Shown one piece after another: positions 10,500 through 21,845 of a DNA stretch of 64,000 bases (within the stretch, counting starts at the first letter, position 1; each line of letters begins with the position of its first letter). Both the position numbers and the translations under genes were made by a program. This DNA comes from Heterohyrax brucei (taxonomy: Eukaryota; Chordata; Mammalia; Hyracoidea; Procaviidae). Location: NCBI GenBank assembly GCA_028571685.1, contig CM053141.1, positions 139,466,833 to 139,530,832 on the forward strand. The letters run 5' to 3'. Below the pieces are notes generated by a model. It made no database searches, was not told the DNA's origin, and was given only the letters and a program-made list of their open reading frames with translations.

Positions 10500-11608
10500 T
10501 GTATTAGATTCATATTGTTGTAATAAATTATCACAAACGCTATGACAAAACATGTATTATCTGACAGCTCTTCAGGCCAGAATTCTGGGTTCTCTAGGTC
10601 TCACAAGACTGAAGTCATGGTGCCAACCAGCTGCCGGCCCCTCTGGAGCTCAGGGTCCCCTTGCAGGCTTATTCCTGTTATTGGCAGAACTCAGTTCCTT
10701 GCAGTCATAGAGCTGAAGTTGCATTTCTTTGTTTGGGTTTATTTGTTCTGCTTTGGGCTGTCAACTGCAGACTTCTCTCAGCTCCTAGAAGGCAAACTCA
10801 GGTCCTTGCCCCAGGACTCCCTCTGTCTCAGCAAAGGAAAACCGCCCACACCTGAATCCCTCTCACAGTCTGTATCTCTCTGACTTCCTCTTCTATTACC
10901 AGCTAGACAAAAGTCTTTACTTTTAAAGGGCTCCTGCAAGTATCAGGCCACTCGGATACTCTCCATGTCTTATAATCAACTGATTAGTAACATTACTTAA
11001 GTCTCAAAATTGTTTTTGCCATAAAATATAGCAAAATCACTGCAGTAACATCAAGGGGCAATGATCACAGGGGCTGTTGTGGATTGAATTATATCCCCGC
11101 AAAACATGTGTCAGCTTGGCTAGGCCGTAATTCCCAGTATTGTGTATCTACCATTTTGTCATCTACTGTTATTTTCCTATGTGTTGTAAATCCTACCTCC
11201 ATTTTTTAATGAGGTGGGATCAGCAATAGCTACATTATTGAGGCAAGACTCAATTCTACAAGATTAGACTGTGCCTTAAATCAATCTCTCTTGAGATATA
11301 TAAAAAAAAAAATCTAGCAGAGACACAAGGAGACCTCCTACCACCAAGAAACAAGAGCCAGGAGGACAGTGTGTCCGTTGGACCCAGGGTCCCTGTGCTG
11401 AGAAGTTCCTCAACCAAGGAGGATTGATGAGAAGGATCTTTCCTCAGAGCCAAGAGGAAGAGACAGACTTCCCCTCGATCGGATGCCCTGAATTCTACTA
11501 TTAGACTGTGAAAGAATAAACTTCTATTTGTTAAAGTCATCCCCTAGTGATATTTCTGTTGCTGCAGCACTAGATAACTAAGACAGGGGCCGTCTTACAA
11601 TTCTCCTT
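10500..11608 (-). mobile_element. ERVL-type (MLT2-like) LTR fossil, interrupted
   Basis: It starts TGTATTAG at 10500 and contains the antisense LTR body ('aattctgggttctctaggtc', 'agttccttgcagtcatagag'). Its far end is split by the MaLR LTR at 11075-11585: 'cacaggggc' on one side continues as 'ggggccgtcttacaattctc' on the other. The 113-codon open frame at 10542-10883 falls inside it. It is older than the inserted LTR. Confidence 0.6.
11075..11585 (+). mobile_element. Solo MaLR-type LTR fossil with 5-base target duplication
   Basis: This 511-base LTR runs from TGTTGTGG to CTAAGACA. It is flanked by an exact 5-base duplication, ggggc, at 11070-11074 and 11586-11590. An 'aataaacttctatttgtt' polyadenylation region sits near 11515. 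It is inserted into the MLT2-like LTR around it, so it is the younger of the two. No internal region is present. Confidence 0.85.
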
Positions 11609-12786
11609 GTTACTGGATAGGAGAAGAAAGGAAAGGATTTCAACCTCTAGTCAAACCATACAAGGAAAGAGAAGAAGGGTACACATCTGCTTAGAAATTT
11701 TGGATTATTATCTCTGCAACATCTTCAGCAGTGACATTCTTTGATTTGTCTTTATTGGGCTGTGAGAGCAGGCACAGGGTGTTTCTGATTTACTGCTGAA
11801 TTCTCAGCACTTAGCCCAATGCTTGGCACGTGGTGGTTGCTCAGAAATGTTAAGACTACGGAGAATAAATGATGAATGAATGATTATATGTGGCAGACAA
11901 AGATTTATTTTCTTATTTAACTTATCAAATCTTCAGTGCTGGTTTCTCAGTGAGTTATTCTTCCAGAATAGCCAGGTTAAGGAAAAACCTGACAGTTAAT
12001 TTCCAGTTCCCTTTTGATTGATGATATTTGTGTGTTTGTAGAATTCAGAAGGTTTTTTTTTTTTTTTTTTCCAAAGTAATTTGCCAAGCAGACTTGGCAT
12101 TTATCCATTTATCAAGAGAAGCAGCTAATAATTCATTGTAAAAGGATCTTTTAGTACAGTATTGTTTTAACTAATGGATGTTACAATGTTATGATGAAAG
12201 CTTAGAGGATCTCTACATGAGGAAATTGTATTAGGAAATATTTTGGAAATAGCTTTATTGCCTTTTTATTATTATAAAATAGAAATATTATCAGAATATA
12301 GAAAAGAAAAATATAGAAGAACATAAGGAAACATCAGTGGGATTCTTAAGGTCTCTGTTTTGATTTTCACAGTAATGATTGAAAATTCTACAACAATTTA
12401 TTTGCATGCACCTTTATTTATATAGATTTGAGCATCTACTTACTGTATGTTCAGATTTTTCTAGATTCTGTAAAAGATAAAAGGGATAAATGTCTAACTT
12501 ATTGACCCTGGAATACTTAGTCCCTGGGAAAACATTTCTTGAGGAGGGCTGGGCAATCTGAGGCGTACCCAAAGGTCTGGAAATTGTAATTTGATGGAAG
12601 AAGGTAAAGCCTCTCTTCCCCTTCTATATTGCCTCCACCTGCTGTATTCCTTGACTCCTGACTTCACTGTGTTAAATACCACCTCAAGTGATTTTTTTAG
12701 AAGTTTGGGGAGGGTAGACATTCTTTTCTTCAACTCATGTAATGTCATATATTCTAAGGATTAGAAATAAAAGTTATTATCGTCTT
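11609..12786. other. Mostly unassigned AT-rich DNA
   Basis: It holds an L2 tail (listed separately) and an 18-base T run near 12053-12070. The minus-strand open frame 12494-12748 is unsupported. Confidence 0.4.
11735..11883 (+). mobile_element. L2 3' end
   Basis: 'gagagcaggcacagggtgtt', 'cacttagcccaatgcttggc' and 'gaataaatgatgaatgaatg' match the L2 tail (gcagggactttgtct...cctagcacagtgcctggcac...aataaatgaatgaa). Confidence 0.75.
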
Positions 12787-13185
12787 GCTGTTGTTAGCTG
12801 ATACCAAGTTCAGATCTGACCACGGTGACCTTATACATAACAAAATGAAATGTTGCCTGGTCCTGTGTGACCTGAATAATTTGCATAATTGTTGATGCCT
12901 TGAAGTTCATTGTTTTGGCTGTTAAGTCAATCCATCTCCTTGAGGATTGCCTTCATTTTCACTGACTCTCTACCAAACATGGTACCTTTTTTCTAGCAAC
13001 TGGTCTTTCTTGATGATGTGCTCAAAGCAAGCAAACTGAAATCTTGTCATTCTCATTGCTAAGAAGCATTTCAATAGCATTTCTTCTAAGACAGATTTAT
13101 TTATTCCTCTGGCAGTCCACACCACGGTTCAAACGCATCCATTTTTCTGTCTCTCATTTTCATTGCCCAGCTTTCAAGTGCCTAT
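12787..13185 (-). mobile_element. RTE/BovB-type LINE 3' region, antisense
   Basis: It opens with 'cttgctgttgttagctgata' and continues 'atgttgcctggtcctgtgtg', 'aagtcaatccatctccttga' and 'catggtacc'. This matches the 3' portion of the afrotherian RTE LINE, whose final tail is shared with AfroSINEs. It is diverged and 5'-truncated. Confidence 0.75.
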
Positions 13186-13652
13186 GAAGTGAAAGGTTGG
13201 GTTTAGCTTATGGAGATTTTATTCTTATATCATCATTGAGTGTGAGGTTCTGTGTTTTCACAAAATGATGGATTAGTAGTGAACAAAAGAGAGGGATAGT
13301 TTTATCTATCAAGTATTTTCTTTGTATGTAAACTGAGAGTGACAACAGAAGAATTTGAAAAGTAAGCCTTGAGCCAGGTTGCAGTAGACCGGAGGTAGAA
13401 CTCAAAATAGAGGATTGGCTACCCATTGGCCCCAAAGGGAAAAAGATCACATGATTCTGAATTTTACTTTGGTCAAGCCACGCTTGAGTGGCTGATATAC
13501 ATTTTCTTCTAAACAAATCAGTGTTTTTGCCTTCCTTTATGTCCAAAGTCAGATCCCTTCTTCCCGTTAGAAACATTCACATTCATCTGTTTTAATTAGT
13601 TAAGAGAAATTAAAAAAAAAAAATGCGCATCAAAAGCCAAGCGAGTTCCCAG
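13186..13652. other. Unique DNA, no assigned feature
   Basis: A 122-codon open frame at 13208-13576 (-) has no domain, repeat or splice support. An A-run lies at 13612-13622. Confidence 0.4.
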
Positions 13653-13660
13653 TCTTGGCA

Positions 13661-13714
13661 AACCAAAAACCAAACCCATTGCCACTGAGTCAGTTCTGAC
13701 TCACAGTGACCTAT
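13661..13714 (-). mobile_element. 54-base AfroSINE tail insertion
   Basis: Only the tail complement is present, 'ccaaacccattgccactgag', ending at 'actcacagtgac'. It is flanked by an 8-base direct repeat, tcttggca, at 13653-13660 and 13715-13722. This fits a severely 5'-truncated insertion. Confidence 0.75.
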
Positions 13715-13722
13715 TCTTGGCA

Positions 13723-14078
13723 GTACAAATGAGAGTAAGGAATAAGAGTAAGGATTCCTTGTCTGGAATAGGTGAGAGACGATAGTCTATTTCAAAGTGT
13801 AAACCACAACTACAAGGAGACAGATGGTCTTTAATGAAAACTTCAATATGATCTGCACCTCAATGGAAGTGATCCACACAGTGCATACCTACTCTCATTT
13901 GTAGCACATTTAAATAGGTTAGACTACACAATTACTGCCTTGTAAATTCAGACTTTCTGGAGCCATTGAAACATGAAGGAACTGCCAAAACTATTGCCCT
14001 GAGACAATTCTGAAACCTTAAACCAAAAATATCTCCCGAGGTCTTCTTTAAACCAAGCAATTAAAAATAAAAGCAAAA
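13723..14078. other. No assigned feature
   Basis: Moderately AT-rich sequence with nothing recognised. Confidence 0.4.
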
Positions 14079-14225
14079 CAAAACTTATTCTCATTGAGTC
14101 AATTCTGACTCATAGCAACCCTATAGGACAAAGTAGAACTTCCCTTAGAATCTCTAAGGTGGATTTGCACTTTTGATTTTTTGGTTGACAGCCAAACTAT
14201 TAACCATTATGCCACCAGGGTCTCC
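14079..14225 (-). mobile_element. AfroSINE, antisense
   Basis: 'cattgagtcaattctgactc' through 'atgccaccagggtctccc'. It is followed two bases later by another copy in the same orientation. Confidence 0.9.
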
Positions 14226-14227
14226 CA

Positions 14228-14394
14228 AAACAAACAATAACCCAGTGTCTTCTAGTCAAATCCAACTCATAGCAACCCTATAGAACAGAGTAGAACTTCC
14301 CCATAGAGTTTCCAAGGAGCACCTGGCAGATTTGAACTGCCGACCTTTTGGTTAGCAGCTGTAGCTCTTATAACTGCTATGTCACTAGCATTTC
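14228..14394 (-). mobile_element. AfroSINE, antisense
   Basis: 'cttctagtcaaatccaactc' through 'tatgtcactagcatttcc'. It is head-to-tail with the copy at 14079-14225. Confidence 0.9.
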
Positions 14395-15535
14395 CATAAC
14401 AAACAATAGTAAGCTTAATTAATAAAAAATGCCTGCCTTGACATTTAGCTCTTTTAAATAACTATCTACATGGAATCAAAACTATAACCGCAATTCCAAA
14501 AGGTTAGCTGGGAAGCTTAGGAAGCAGTGAGTTTACATAATGAAGGAAGTAAAATTTAGAAAAGGAGGATGAGAATGGTTGCACAACTTGAAGAATATAA
14601 TCAATGTTACTGAGTTGTACAAGTAGAAATTGTTTGATGTATGTTTTGCTGTGTATATTTTCAATAACAACAAAATAAAACAATTATTAAAATATATGTA
14701 TGTAACACTTAAAAAGAAGTACATTGGATAATTTCAAACGTGGGTAGGCTGCGAACCCCACTTCCATAATCAGCCTGCATAAATTCTTCTCCTTGCACAA
14801 TAAGGTGTACATATGTTAGCTGTTGTACTGTTCCTGAAAGTGAAAAATTGCAAGGTTAGGGGGCAGAACTTGTGTCCATGAAAAAGATAGTAGCTCAATA
14901 AATCTTGATTCATCCCTCAAAAAAAAAACCTGATCACCAAAGATTTTCCTAGAGGAGTGCTATATCTCAGAATGGACAACTGAGGGTTCCACCTTCACCT
15001 TTTAAGTTTAGCAGCTTTCAGAAAGACCAGCTGTGCCATGAGGTATAATAGAGACAGGACCTAATTTGTTATCAGAATACTTGGTTTTTTTCTATCCTGG
15101 TACAGCAAGTCACTAAATCTATTTGAACCTCAGTTTCAATGTTAGCAGCAACCTCAACAGATTGTTCCGAAATTCAGTGAAATAAAATGTATAAAATACG
15201 TTGTCCTACGCACTACAGTTGTGATGTTCATTGCTTCGTCTGTGTACGTGCAGGTGTGTGTTCATAAACTGCAGAACATTCCAAGACAAACAACTGCTTT
15301 AGTCATCCAAACACAGATTTACTGCAACGGAAGTAACTGTCACTCATAAGGAGACTGGAGGATTCCCATCTTCATTCATTCCTTTAGGATATAGACAAAT
15401 ATTTTCCTGGAAGAGAAGATTCCTGGAAAGATTTTTCAAATGATATGAAAAAAAGGAAAAAGCTTGGAGGTTCATTGTATAAACTTTAAAAATCGAGACA
15501 ATTCAACTAATTTTTTTTTTTCTAGAAATGTATTA
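14395..15535. other. Mostly unique AT-rich DNA
   Basis: A MIR fragment is listed separately. There is nothing else recognisable beyond short A and T runs (14920-14929, 15510-15521). Confidence 0.4.
15055..15190 (+). mobile_element. MIR SINE fragment
   Basis: 'agcaagtcactaaatctatt', 'gaacctcagtttcaatgtta' and a 3' 'aaaatgtataaaatacg' follow the MIR core and tail order. Confidence 0.55.
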
Positions 15536-16200
15536 TTATTTCTAAAAATGCAACATGGTGCAACCTCTTTGGAAAACAATTTGGCGTTACCTTAAAATAA
15601 TGGACATAGATATACCATTTGACCCAGTAATTCCTCTGCTCAGAATATATCCTACAGAATCAAGGCCATTCACACCAATGGATACATGCACACAAATGCT
15701 TATTGCAGCACAGTCCATAATAGCAAAAAGTTGAAATCAACCCAGATGCCCAACAACAGAAGAATGGATAGGTAAACTTTGGTATATGTACTCCGTGGAG
15801 TACTATACACTGATAAGGAACAACAATGATAGCAGGAAACATCTCTCAGTTTGGTCATCAACTGGAGGACATTATATTGAGTGAAACTAGTCAGTGACAG
15901 AAGGACAATTATTATATGAGACCCCTACGATAAAAACTTGAAAGCGTACTCATACATAATAGAAAAGACTCTTTGAAGGCTACAAGGGTGGGAAGGGTGG
16001 GAGGGTGGGAGGGCAAGGGGCGAGGGTATAGATTAGATAGTTGTTAGAAATTTGGTTGGGTGAAATTGGTGACAATACACATTAGTAAGAAGATCAATAT
16101 TAATGGGACTTCGACATAACTTGTGTACTCCTCCTCTCTTAACCTAATATTGTAAGCACATAGTATGTACACTTTCATTTTTTATTTGATAAAAAAAGAA
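15536..16200 (+). mobile_element. L1 3' end (ORF2 end plus short 3' UTR)
   Basis: The ORF2 C-terminal and 3' UTR path is clear: 'catttgacccagtaattcct', 'gcttattgcagcacagtcca', 'aacccagatgcccaacaaca', 'actggaggacattatattga'. A G-rich tract follows at 15986-16027, then 'cacattagtaagaagatcaa' and 'acttgtgtactcctcctctc'. The end 'agtatgtacactttcatttt' plus an A-rich stretch resembles the final 40 bases of the L1 copies at 47387 and 53940, but the ~750 bases found between these points in those copies are absent here. It is an old copy, broken in all frames. Confidence 0.9.
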
Positions 16201-16426
16201 AGAAATAATTACTACTCCAGCAAAATAAGTTTGGCCAGTGTTGTTAGCAGAGTGACAACTCTTTTTAATAATATGAACTTTGAAATATATCACTTCTAAA
16301 ATATTATTGTTGAAGGAAATTGCCACCCATGGCCTTTTCATTCAACAGAATGTGAACTCTTTTCAGATTCCTGTTACTCTAAACTAGATTTGCTCTTGAA
16401 AAGATGTGAGGCAGTGGGGTGCTTAA

Positions 16427-16600
16427 AACCAATCCACCCACCCACGCAGTGCCGCTGAGTCGACTCTTGACTCATAGCAACCCTATAGGACAGGGTAGAA
16501 CTGCTCCATAGAGTTTCCAAGGAACACCTGGTGGATTCAAGTTGCTGCTCTTTTGGTTAGCAGCCATAGCACTTAACTGCTATGCCACCAGGGTTTCCAG
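16427..16600 (-). mobile_element. AfroSINE, antisense
   Basis: 'cagtgccgctgagtcgactc' through 'atgccaccagggtttcc'. The CpGs in the tail are retained, suggesting a younger copy. Confidence 0.93.
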
Positions 16601-16774
16601 CTGGGTGGTAGGGAAGGTGAATCATATCCACACATCCAGTTTCTAGGAGAATATATTGGGATCTTTGGGCCTCTGATAAAACAGTCAGTGAATATACTTG
16701 AGTACTCTATTGTACAAATCCAAGATGTTATTTTGGATAGCAGTGGATGACAGGAAACAGATTACAGAAAAGAG

Positions 16775-17017
16775 GTGAAGAGTATGGATTTTGGGTTCAA
16801 AAAGACATGCATTGGAATTACAGCCCTCTAGTTATTAGCTGACTCATGGATCCAACTTGACGGCACTTGGCTGGCTAGTTATTAGCTGTGAAACCTTGGA
16901 CAAATTTTTAGCTTCTGTAAGTCTTGCTTTCTTCACACAAAAAGGGATAATAATTGTAATGACTCTCATAGAGTTGTCTGAGTGGAAGTAAAATAGTATT
17001 AGTAGAACTAAGTTTAG
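16775..17017 (+). mobile_element. MIR SINE, interrupted by a tiny SINE insertion
   Basis: 'gagtatggattttgggttca', 'tagttattagctgtgaaacc', 'ttggacaaatttttagcttc' and 'agggataataattgtaatga' follow the MIR consensus order. The 33-base insertion at 16842-16874 splits it. Confidence 0.8.
16842..16874 (+). mobile_element. 33-base AfroSINE/RTE tail insertion
   Basis: The insert 'actcatggatccaacttgac' plus 'ggcacttggctgg' is the terminal part of the AfroSINE/RTE tail. It is flanked by a perfect 14-base direct repeat, ctagttattagctg, at 16828-16841 and 16875-16888. Removing the insert and one repeat copy restores an uninterrupted MIR. This shows a target-primed insertion that copied only the last ~33 bases. 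Confidence 0.88.
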
Positions 17018-17020
17018 CAC

Positions 17021-17212
17021 AGGCACCATAGTGGTACAATGGTTAGGCACTCAGCTGCTAACAGGTCAGTGTTCGGAATTCATCAGCCAAAAAAACCTGG
17101 CAATCTGCTCCCTAAAGACTGTAGGCTAGGAAACTCAATGGGATAGTTCTACTCTGTCCTATAGAATCACTATGGTCGGGTCTGACTCGACAGCACATGG
17201 CTTGGCTTTGGC
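17021..17212 (+). mobile_element. AfroSINE
   Basis: Head 'caccatagtggtacaatggt', tail 'ggtcgggtctgactcgacag' and an extended 'catggcttggctttggctat' end. CpGs are retained in the tail. Confidence 0.9.
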
Positions 17213-17959
17213 TATGTGTTGGACTGGATGCAATGGCACACAACAAGTTTGGCACATCATAAAAGCTCCATAAATGGTAGCTCTTCTTACATGGCTATCT
17301 TCCGTGTACTCTTTAACTGTGTATAAGAGTTGAGATGTAGTAATACATCTTAATGACATACCTAAAGTTCTAAGCATGTTCATTGTCATACTTGCTATGC
17401 TTTTGTAACTTTAGAGTAGTATTTTCCACTTCTGTGAGTATACTTTGTTTTGCAAAGCAGGTGTTTTCCTGACCAACAAAATCAACATTTTGTAAATCAA
17501 ATCATATATAACAATGCATATAGTTGACATTACACTGGAAAAGCATTTTTAGTGCAACAATTTTTTTTATCTTTATGGAAACAGGTATTCTTTTGAAAAT
17601 CTGAAGAAAGCTATATACCATCTTCTGCACCAAAGCACAAATCCTTATATATCCCAAAGTTTGTATAAAGAGGCACATAAAGCTCCCCAAGAACAGTAAA
17701 GTGAATAAACACCTGACATTGTAAATAAATCAAACTTTAATTGACCGGTTGTATAAATTCAGATTTTCACATAACAGCTATTTAATGAAACTCCTTATGT
17801 GGAATACTGATGTGTAAACTCTTTTTTTAATGTGATCTGAAATATAATCATATCCCACCCTGTTTTCTAGATTCAATTATTTTAACCAAGACTTCTTACC
17901 TAGCAATTTTGTGTCCAGTTAACAACTGTTGCTTGTGTCTTACTGTTTTTGATAATGTT
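17213..17959. other. No assigned feature
   Basis: AT-rich DNA with short chance open frames on the minus strand. No repeat was recognised. Confidence 0.4.
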
Positions 17960-18385
17960 TCATTGAAGGGGTGGGAGAAGAATTGGTCCTAAGGCTTTGC
18001 TTCTTTATTTTCTTTCAATAACTTTATCACTTTAGACTTAATATTTAGGTCCTCGGTTCATTTCGAATTAGTTTTTGCATATGGCGTGAGGTACGGGTCT
18101 TATTTCATTTTTCTGTATGTGGAAATTCAGTTTCTCCGGCGCCTTTTGTTGAAGAGATTATGCCTTTTCCCCCACTGAATGGATGCCTGTCTTTACAGAA
18201 AATCAATTGGCCATAGACATTTGGTTTATTTCTGGATATTCATTTCTATTCCATTGATCTTTAATCCAGTACCAGGCTGTCTTGATTACTGCGGTCATGT
18301 AACATGTTTTAAAGTCAGGAAGTGTGAGGCTTCCTACTTTGTTCTTCAAAATTGCTTTGGCAATAAGCATTTTTTAAAAATTTCT
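17960..18385 (-). mobile_element. L1 ORF2 fragment, antisense
   Basis: 'attccattgatctttaatcc', 'agtaccaggctgtcttgatt', 'aaagtcaggaagtgtgaggc' and 'tactttgttcttcaaaattg' are the well-known antisense L1 ORF2 region. The plus-strand open frame 18179-18460 is its mirror image and not a gene. Confidence 0.9.
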
Positions 18386-18865
18386 GTAGTTACTATTTTC
18401 CCAACATTTGGGGATTTAACAGAAGCATATGGATATTTGAACCTTAAAATGAGTCAGTAAGACAGTAAGTTTACCACTAAGTACTTGGCTTCATTTCTGC
18501 ACTCAATGCTACATCAAGGTTAATGTAATATAAAGTATCTCACTTTTTGAAATAAATGGTAAAAAGACTAAAATATTTCCCTGCCAGTACATTCTAGCAT
18601 TTCTGCTAATAAAAATAAATCACAATGGCACCTTCTGAATATTTGTTGGAAGATCAGTTTCAAAGATATAGGGAAATATAGTTCAGCTATCAGGCAACCT
18701 TTAGAATTTCACTTCTGACATTGCAAATTAGCTGAGCAAATAACTTTCTATTACCTCTCAGTAATAGGATAACCTAGATTATCATCCCATTTGTGATTTG
18801 ATCTACTTTTACATCTCTAAATTTCAATTAAAGGTGAATGATTGTTTCTTTATTTTTCCTTAAGC
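18386..18865. other. No assigned feature
   Basis: AT-rich sequence with nothing recognised. Confidence 0.4.
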
Positions 18866-19022
18866 TATCAAAAACACTTTGCTGTTGAGTCAATTCTAAT
18901 TCTTAGAGACTCTTTAGGACAGAACTACACCATAGCTTCCAAGCAGTGCCTAGTGCGTTCAATCTGCTGACGTTTTGTTTTAACAAATGTAACTGTTAAC
19001 CGCCATAGCACCAGGGTTTCCT
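18866..19022 (-). mobile_element. AfroSINE, antisense
   Basis: 'tttgctgttgagtcaattct' through 'catagcaccagggtttcc'. Strongly diverged. Confidence 0.85.
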
Positions 19023-19149
19023 TGTTAAGCTACGAAATTTTGGCAATCCATGATCTTATGTACTTCAAAATTTCTTGTGTTGCTGTTTTAATGCAGGGCT
19101 TCGAACTAGTCAGCACAAACTAGTTTTAACAGAAACTTGGTGAACTGTA

Positions 19150-19195
19150 CTACAGGGTCTCAGTGAGCGGGAATTGACTTGATAGCAATGTTTTC
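19150..19195 (+). mobile_element. AfroSINE/RTE tail remnant
   Basis: 'ctacagggtctcagtgagcg' then 'ggaattgacttgatagcaat' matches the SINE tail. Sequence 5' of it is only weakly SINE-like. Confidence 0.5.
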
Positions 19196-20084
19196 TTTTT
19201 TAAAAAAATACTAAAAAATAGATTATACTTTAAAACATAAAGAAATAGCAGTTACATTATCATGCTTCCTTCTTTAGAAGCATTCTGTTTACGAGATAGA
19301 AGTGTCATATACATTATTATAAGGAAATAGTAACTGTAATTTATTACACAGACTAGCCAAAACTTATCATACTTAAGAATCACCAAGGAATCTTGTTAAA
19401 GTATAGACTCTGACTCAGGATATCTGGGGGTGGAAATGCAAATTCTCAGCAGGGTTTCAAATTGGAATTGAACTAGTTAGAAACTTTGTTTTAATATCAT
19501 TAGGGAAATCAACAGGCGAATGAAAGCAGTTGCTTCACTGTTGGTAAGGAAGCAATCTCCGCTGGCAGGAGTTTTCTTTAGTTGCTGATTGGTTGCATCT
19601 GCCTTGTGTGAAATGACAGCAGGATCACAAAAAAGAAATTCAATCTACCCACAGAGAGAAGCTAAACATGACAGCTTATTTTGGGAACACTTCTGTCATA
19701 AGGACACATTTGATCTTGGAGTAGTCTCAAAAAGCCTACCTTTTATCGAACTGCCCCTTGATTAAAGGGACAGCTGATGTCTGCTACATAGAGAGTGATT
19801 TTCTCATGCCAAAGCTGTCTTGTTGTTGTCAGTCTTTTACTTGTTACAAGGAAGATATTTTATTGTTAAAGATTGTTTATTGTCTGTCCCCTGTACCACA
19901 GATTGAAAGATGGTGCCTGGAAGACTGGGGTTAGTCATCTGATACATTACAAATAGTTGATAGTTCCTTATAATAATATACATGGCATTTTTATCCTGTA
20001 AACAAAAGATATCTAAAGGAAGCTTGGTAATATAACTGCTATTTCTGTGCCTTGATATATATATTATGTTTATTTTTAGTACAC
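19196..20084. other. Mostly unique DNA
   Basis: Only a MER5-like scrap, listed separately, is recognisable. Confidence 0.4.
19358..19450 (+). mobile_element. MER5-like (hAT-Charlie) fragment
   Basis: 'aagaatcaccaaggaatctt', 'gttaaagtatagactctgac' and 'ggggtggaaatgcaaattct' follow the MER5A order. The terminal inverted repeats are not clear. Confidence 0.55.
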
Positions 20085-20255
20085 AAAAAACACAGGAATC
20101 AAAACTGTTATTGCTGAGTTGATTCTAACTCATACCAACTCTATGGGACAGGGTAGAACTGTCCCAATCGGGTTTCCAAGGAGAGCCTGGTGAATCTGAG
20201 CTGCAGACCTTTTTTGGTTAGCATCTGTGAGCTTAACCACTCCACAACCAGGGCT
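20085..20255 (-). mobile_element. AfroSINE, antisense
   Basis: 'ttattgctgagttgattcta' through 'cactccacaaccagggctgc'. Confidence 0.88.
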
Positions 20256-20349
20256 GCATTTTTAGCATCCTATTTAGGAACTAAAATTTTAAAATCAATT
20301 TAGAAACTATTGTTTAGATAAAAACAAATAACAGTGCATTAATTATAGC

Positions 20350-20475
20350 TAAGGAAACCCTAAAGGTTTGCAGCTTGAATCTACCATGGGCTCCTTAGAA
20401 ACTCTATGTAGCAGTTCTGTTCTCTCCTATAGGGCCACTATGAGTTGAAATCTACTTGATGGCAACAAGTTTTGT
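20350..20475 (+). mobile_element. AfroSINE, partial
   Basis: Part of the tRNA-like head is missing. 'gcagcttgaatctaccatgg' leads into the normal core and the tail 'actatgagttgaaatctact'. Confidence 0.85.
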
Positions 20476-21687
20476 TCATTTGTTTTTTATTTTGCTTTAA
20501 TTATGGCTAAAAATTAAAAATGACATTTGTCAAAGCTCTTAGGTCATGCTTTTTATCTTTCCTTCTCTTGACTTATTTTCTTTCTTTTACATATCATGTC
20601 TCCCAAGTTTTGGGATTTACTATGTATGTAACTTTTTTTGGTAGTGTGAGTCAGAGTAGCTAAAATAATCCTTTGTAAATGATAAATGACAATTGTAATA
20701 GATTAAAAGTGGGTAGGTGGTTCTAGCTTACCAGTTTCTGTAACTTCACACTCCTGCTGAATTGCTTTTAGATTCAGCAAGTGTCTTACAGATCTTCTAA
20801 TAGAAAAATATAAAAATTTGTGTCTTGCAAGGGTAAGCAGTGACTTACTGGTTGAGATGTGTTAAGTAGGCTGTGAGCATTTTTTTCTTTGTCTAAAATA
20901 GGTTTGGTATTCCTAATTAGCACCAAATACTCTGAAAAAAATCATGTGCTTTTTGAGCTGATCTCCTAACAACTTCTTTCTTGTTTCTAGTCTGTCACAC
21001 AGTAAACCTTTCCAAGTCTAAATTTCTTCACTTCTACTTTAATTACAGTTAATAGTTCATTTACTCTCCATAAGCACAGCATAGCTCAACACTTTTTAGT
21101 TTTTTAAGATTATTGATTTTTGAATAATTTCTGTGTGTTGTCGGTAGGCAAATACTGTCTGTTGCTGAAGTGAGCATTTTCCAAGAAAAGTCATTTCTCC
21201 CCATTGTATGGTATTAACTACTCTGATAGCTCATGATGATTAATAACTCTAAGATGACTAAACATTCCCTACAATGAATAAGTATAGAAGGTGCTGATTG
21301 CCATTTGTACTTGTCATTTATTTCCAGCTCACATTCACATCAAGGGCAGAAGAGCTGGCTAGCTGGTGAAAGACGATGACAAAGATGTATCTGTCAGTTA
21401 AAGATACGACTTGTCGGTCGTGTTCAGATGCTGGTGTTTGAGAACTCTTTTGTGCTATTCAGTGGCCTGGTGACAGGAGTTTTGAAGCTGTAGTTCTTCC
21501 AAAGCAAGTTGGTATAGCTTTATTCTATCCCTGACCTCTCTTGTCTTTATCTCAACTCTAAATCTTCTGACCTCTCCTTCTGTGTTCTACGTGCGTCAGC
21601 AAGGAGAAAACTTCCAAATTGATTTTTCATTTGTGCAAGCAAAACACAGATGCACAGTGTTTGGTAGAGTGTCTGGGACACAGCAAA
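20476..21687. other. No assigned feature
   Basis: AT-rich unique DNA with no open frame of note and no recognised repeat. Confidence 0.45.
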
Positions 21688-21845
21688 AAACCAAACCTGT
21701 TGCTGTCAAGTCAGTTCCAACTCATACTGAACCTGTAGGAGGGAGTAGAACTGTCCTATAGATTTTCCAAGAAGCAGCTGGTAGATTTGAAGCGCCAAGC
21801 TTTTGGTCTCCAGCCGAACCCTTAAGCACACTGCCAGCAGGGCTC
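21688..21845 (-). mobile_element. AfroSINE, antisense
   Basis: 'ccaaacctgttgctgtcaag' through 'cactgccagcagggctc'. Confidence 0.88.

Noticed and set aside
10542-10883. 113-codon open frame
   Set aside because: Lies inside an ERVL-type LTR fossil and matches its antisense sequence.
13208-13576. 122-codon minus-strand open frame
   Set aside because: No recognisable domain or splice support; sequence otherwise unremarkable.
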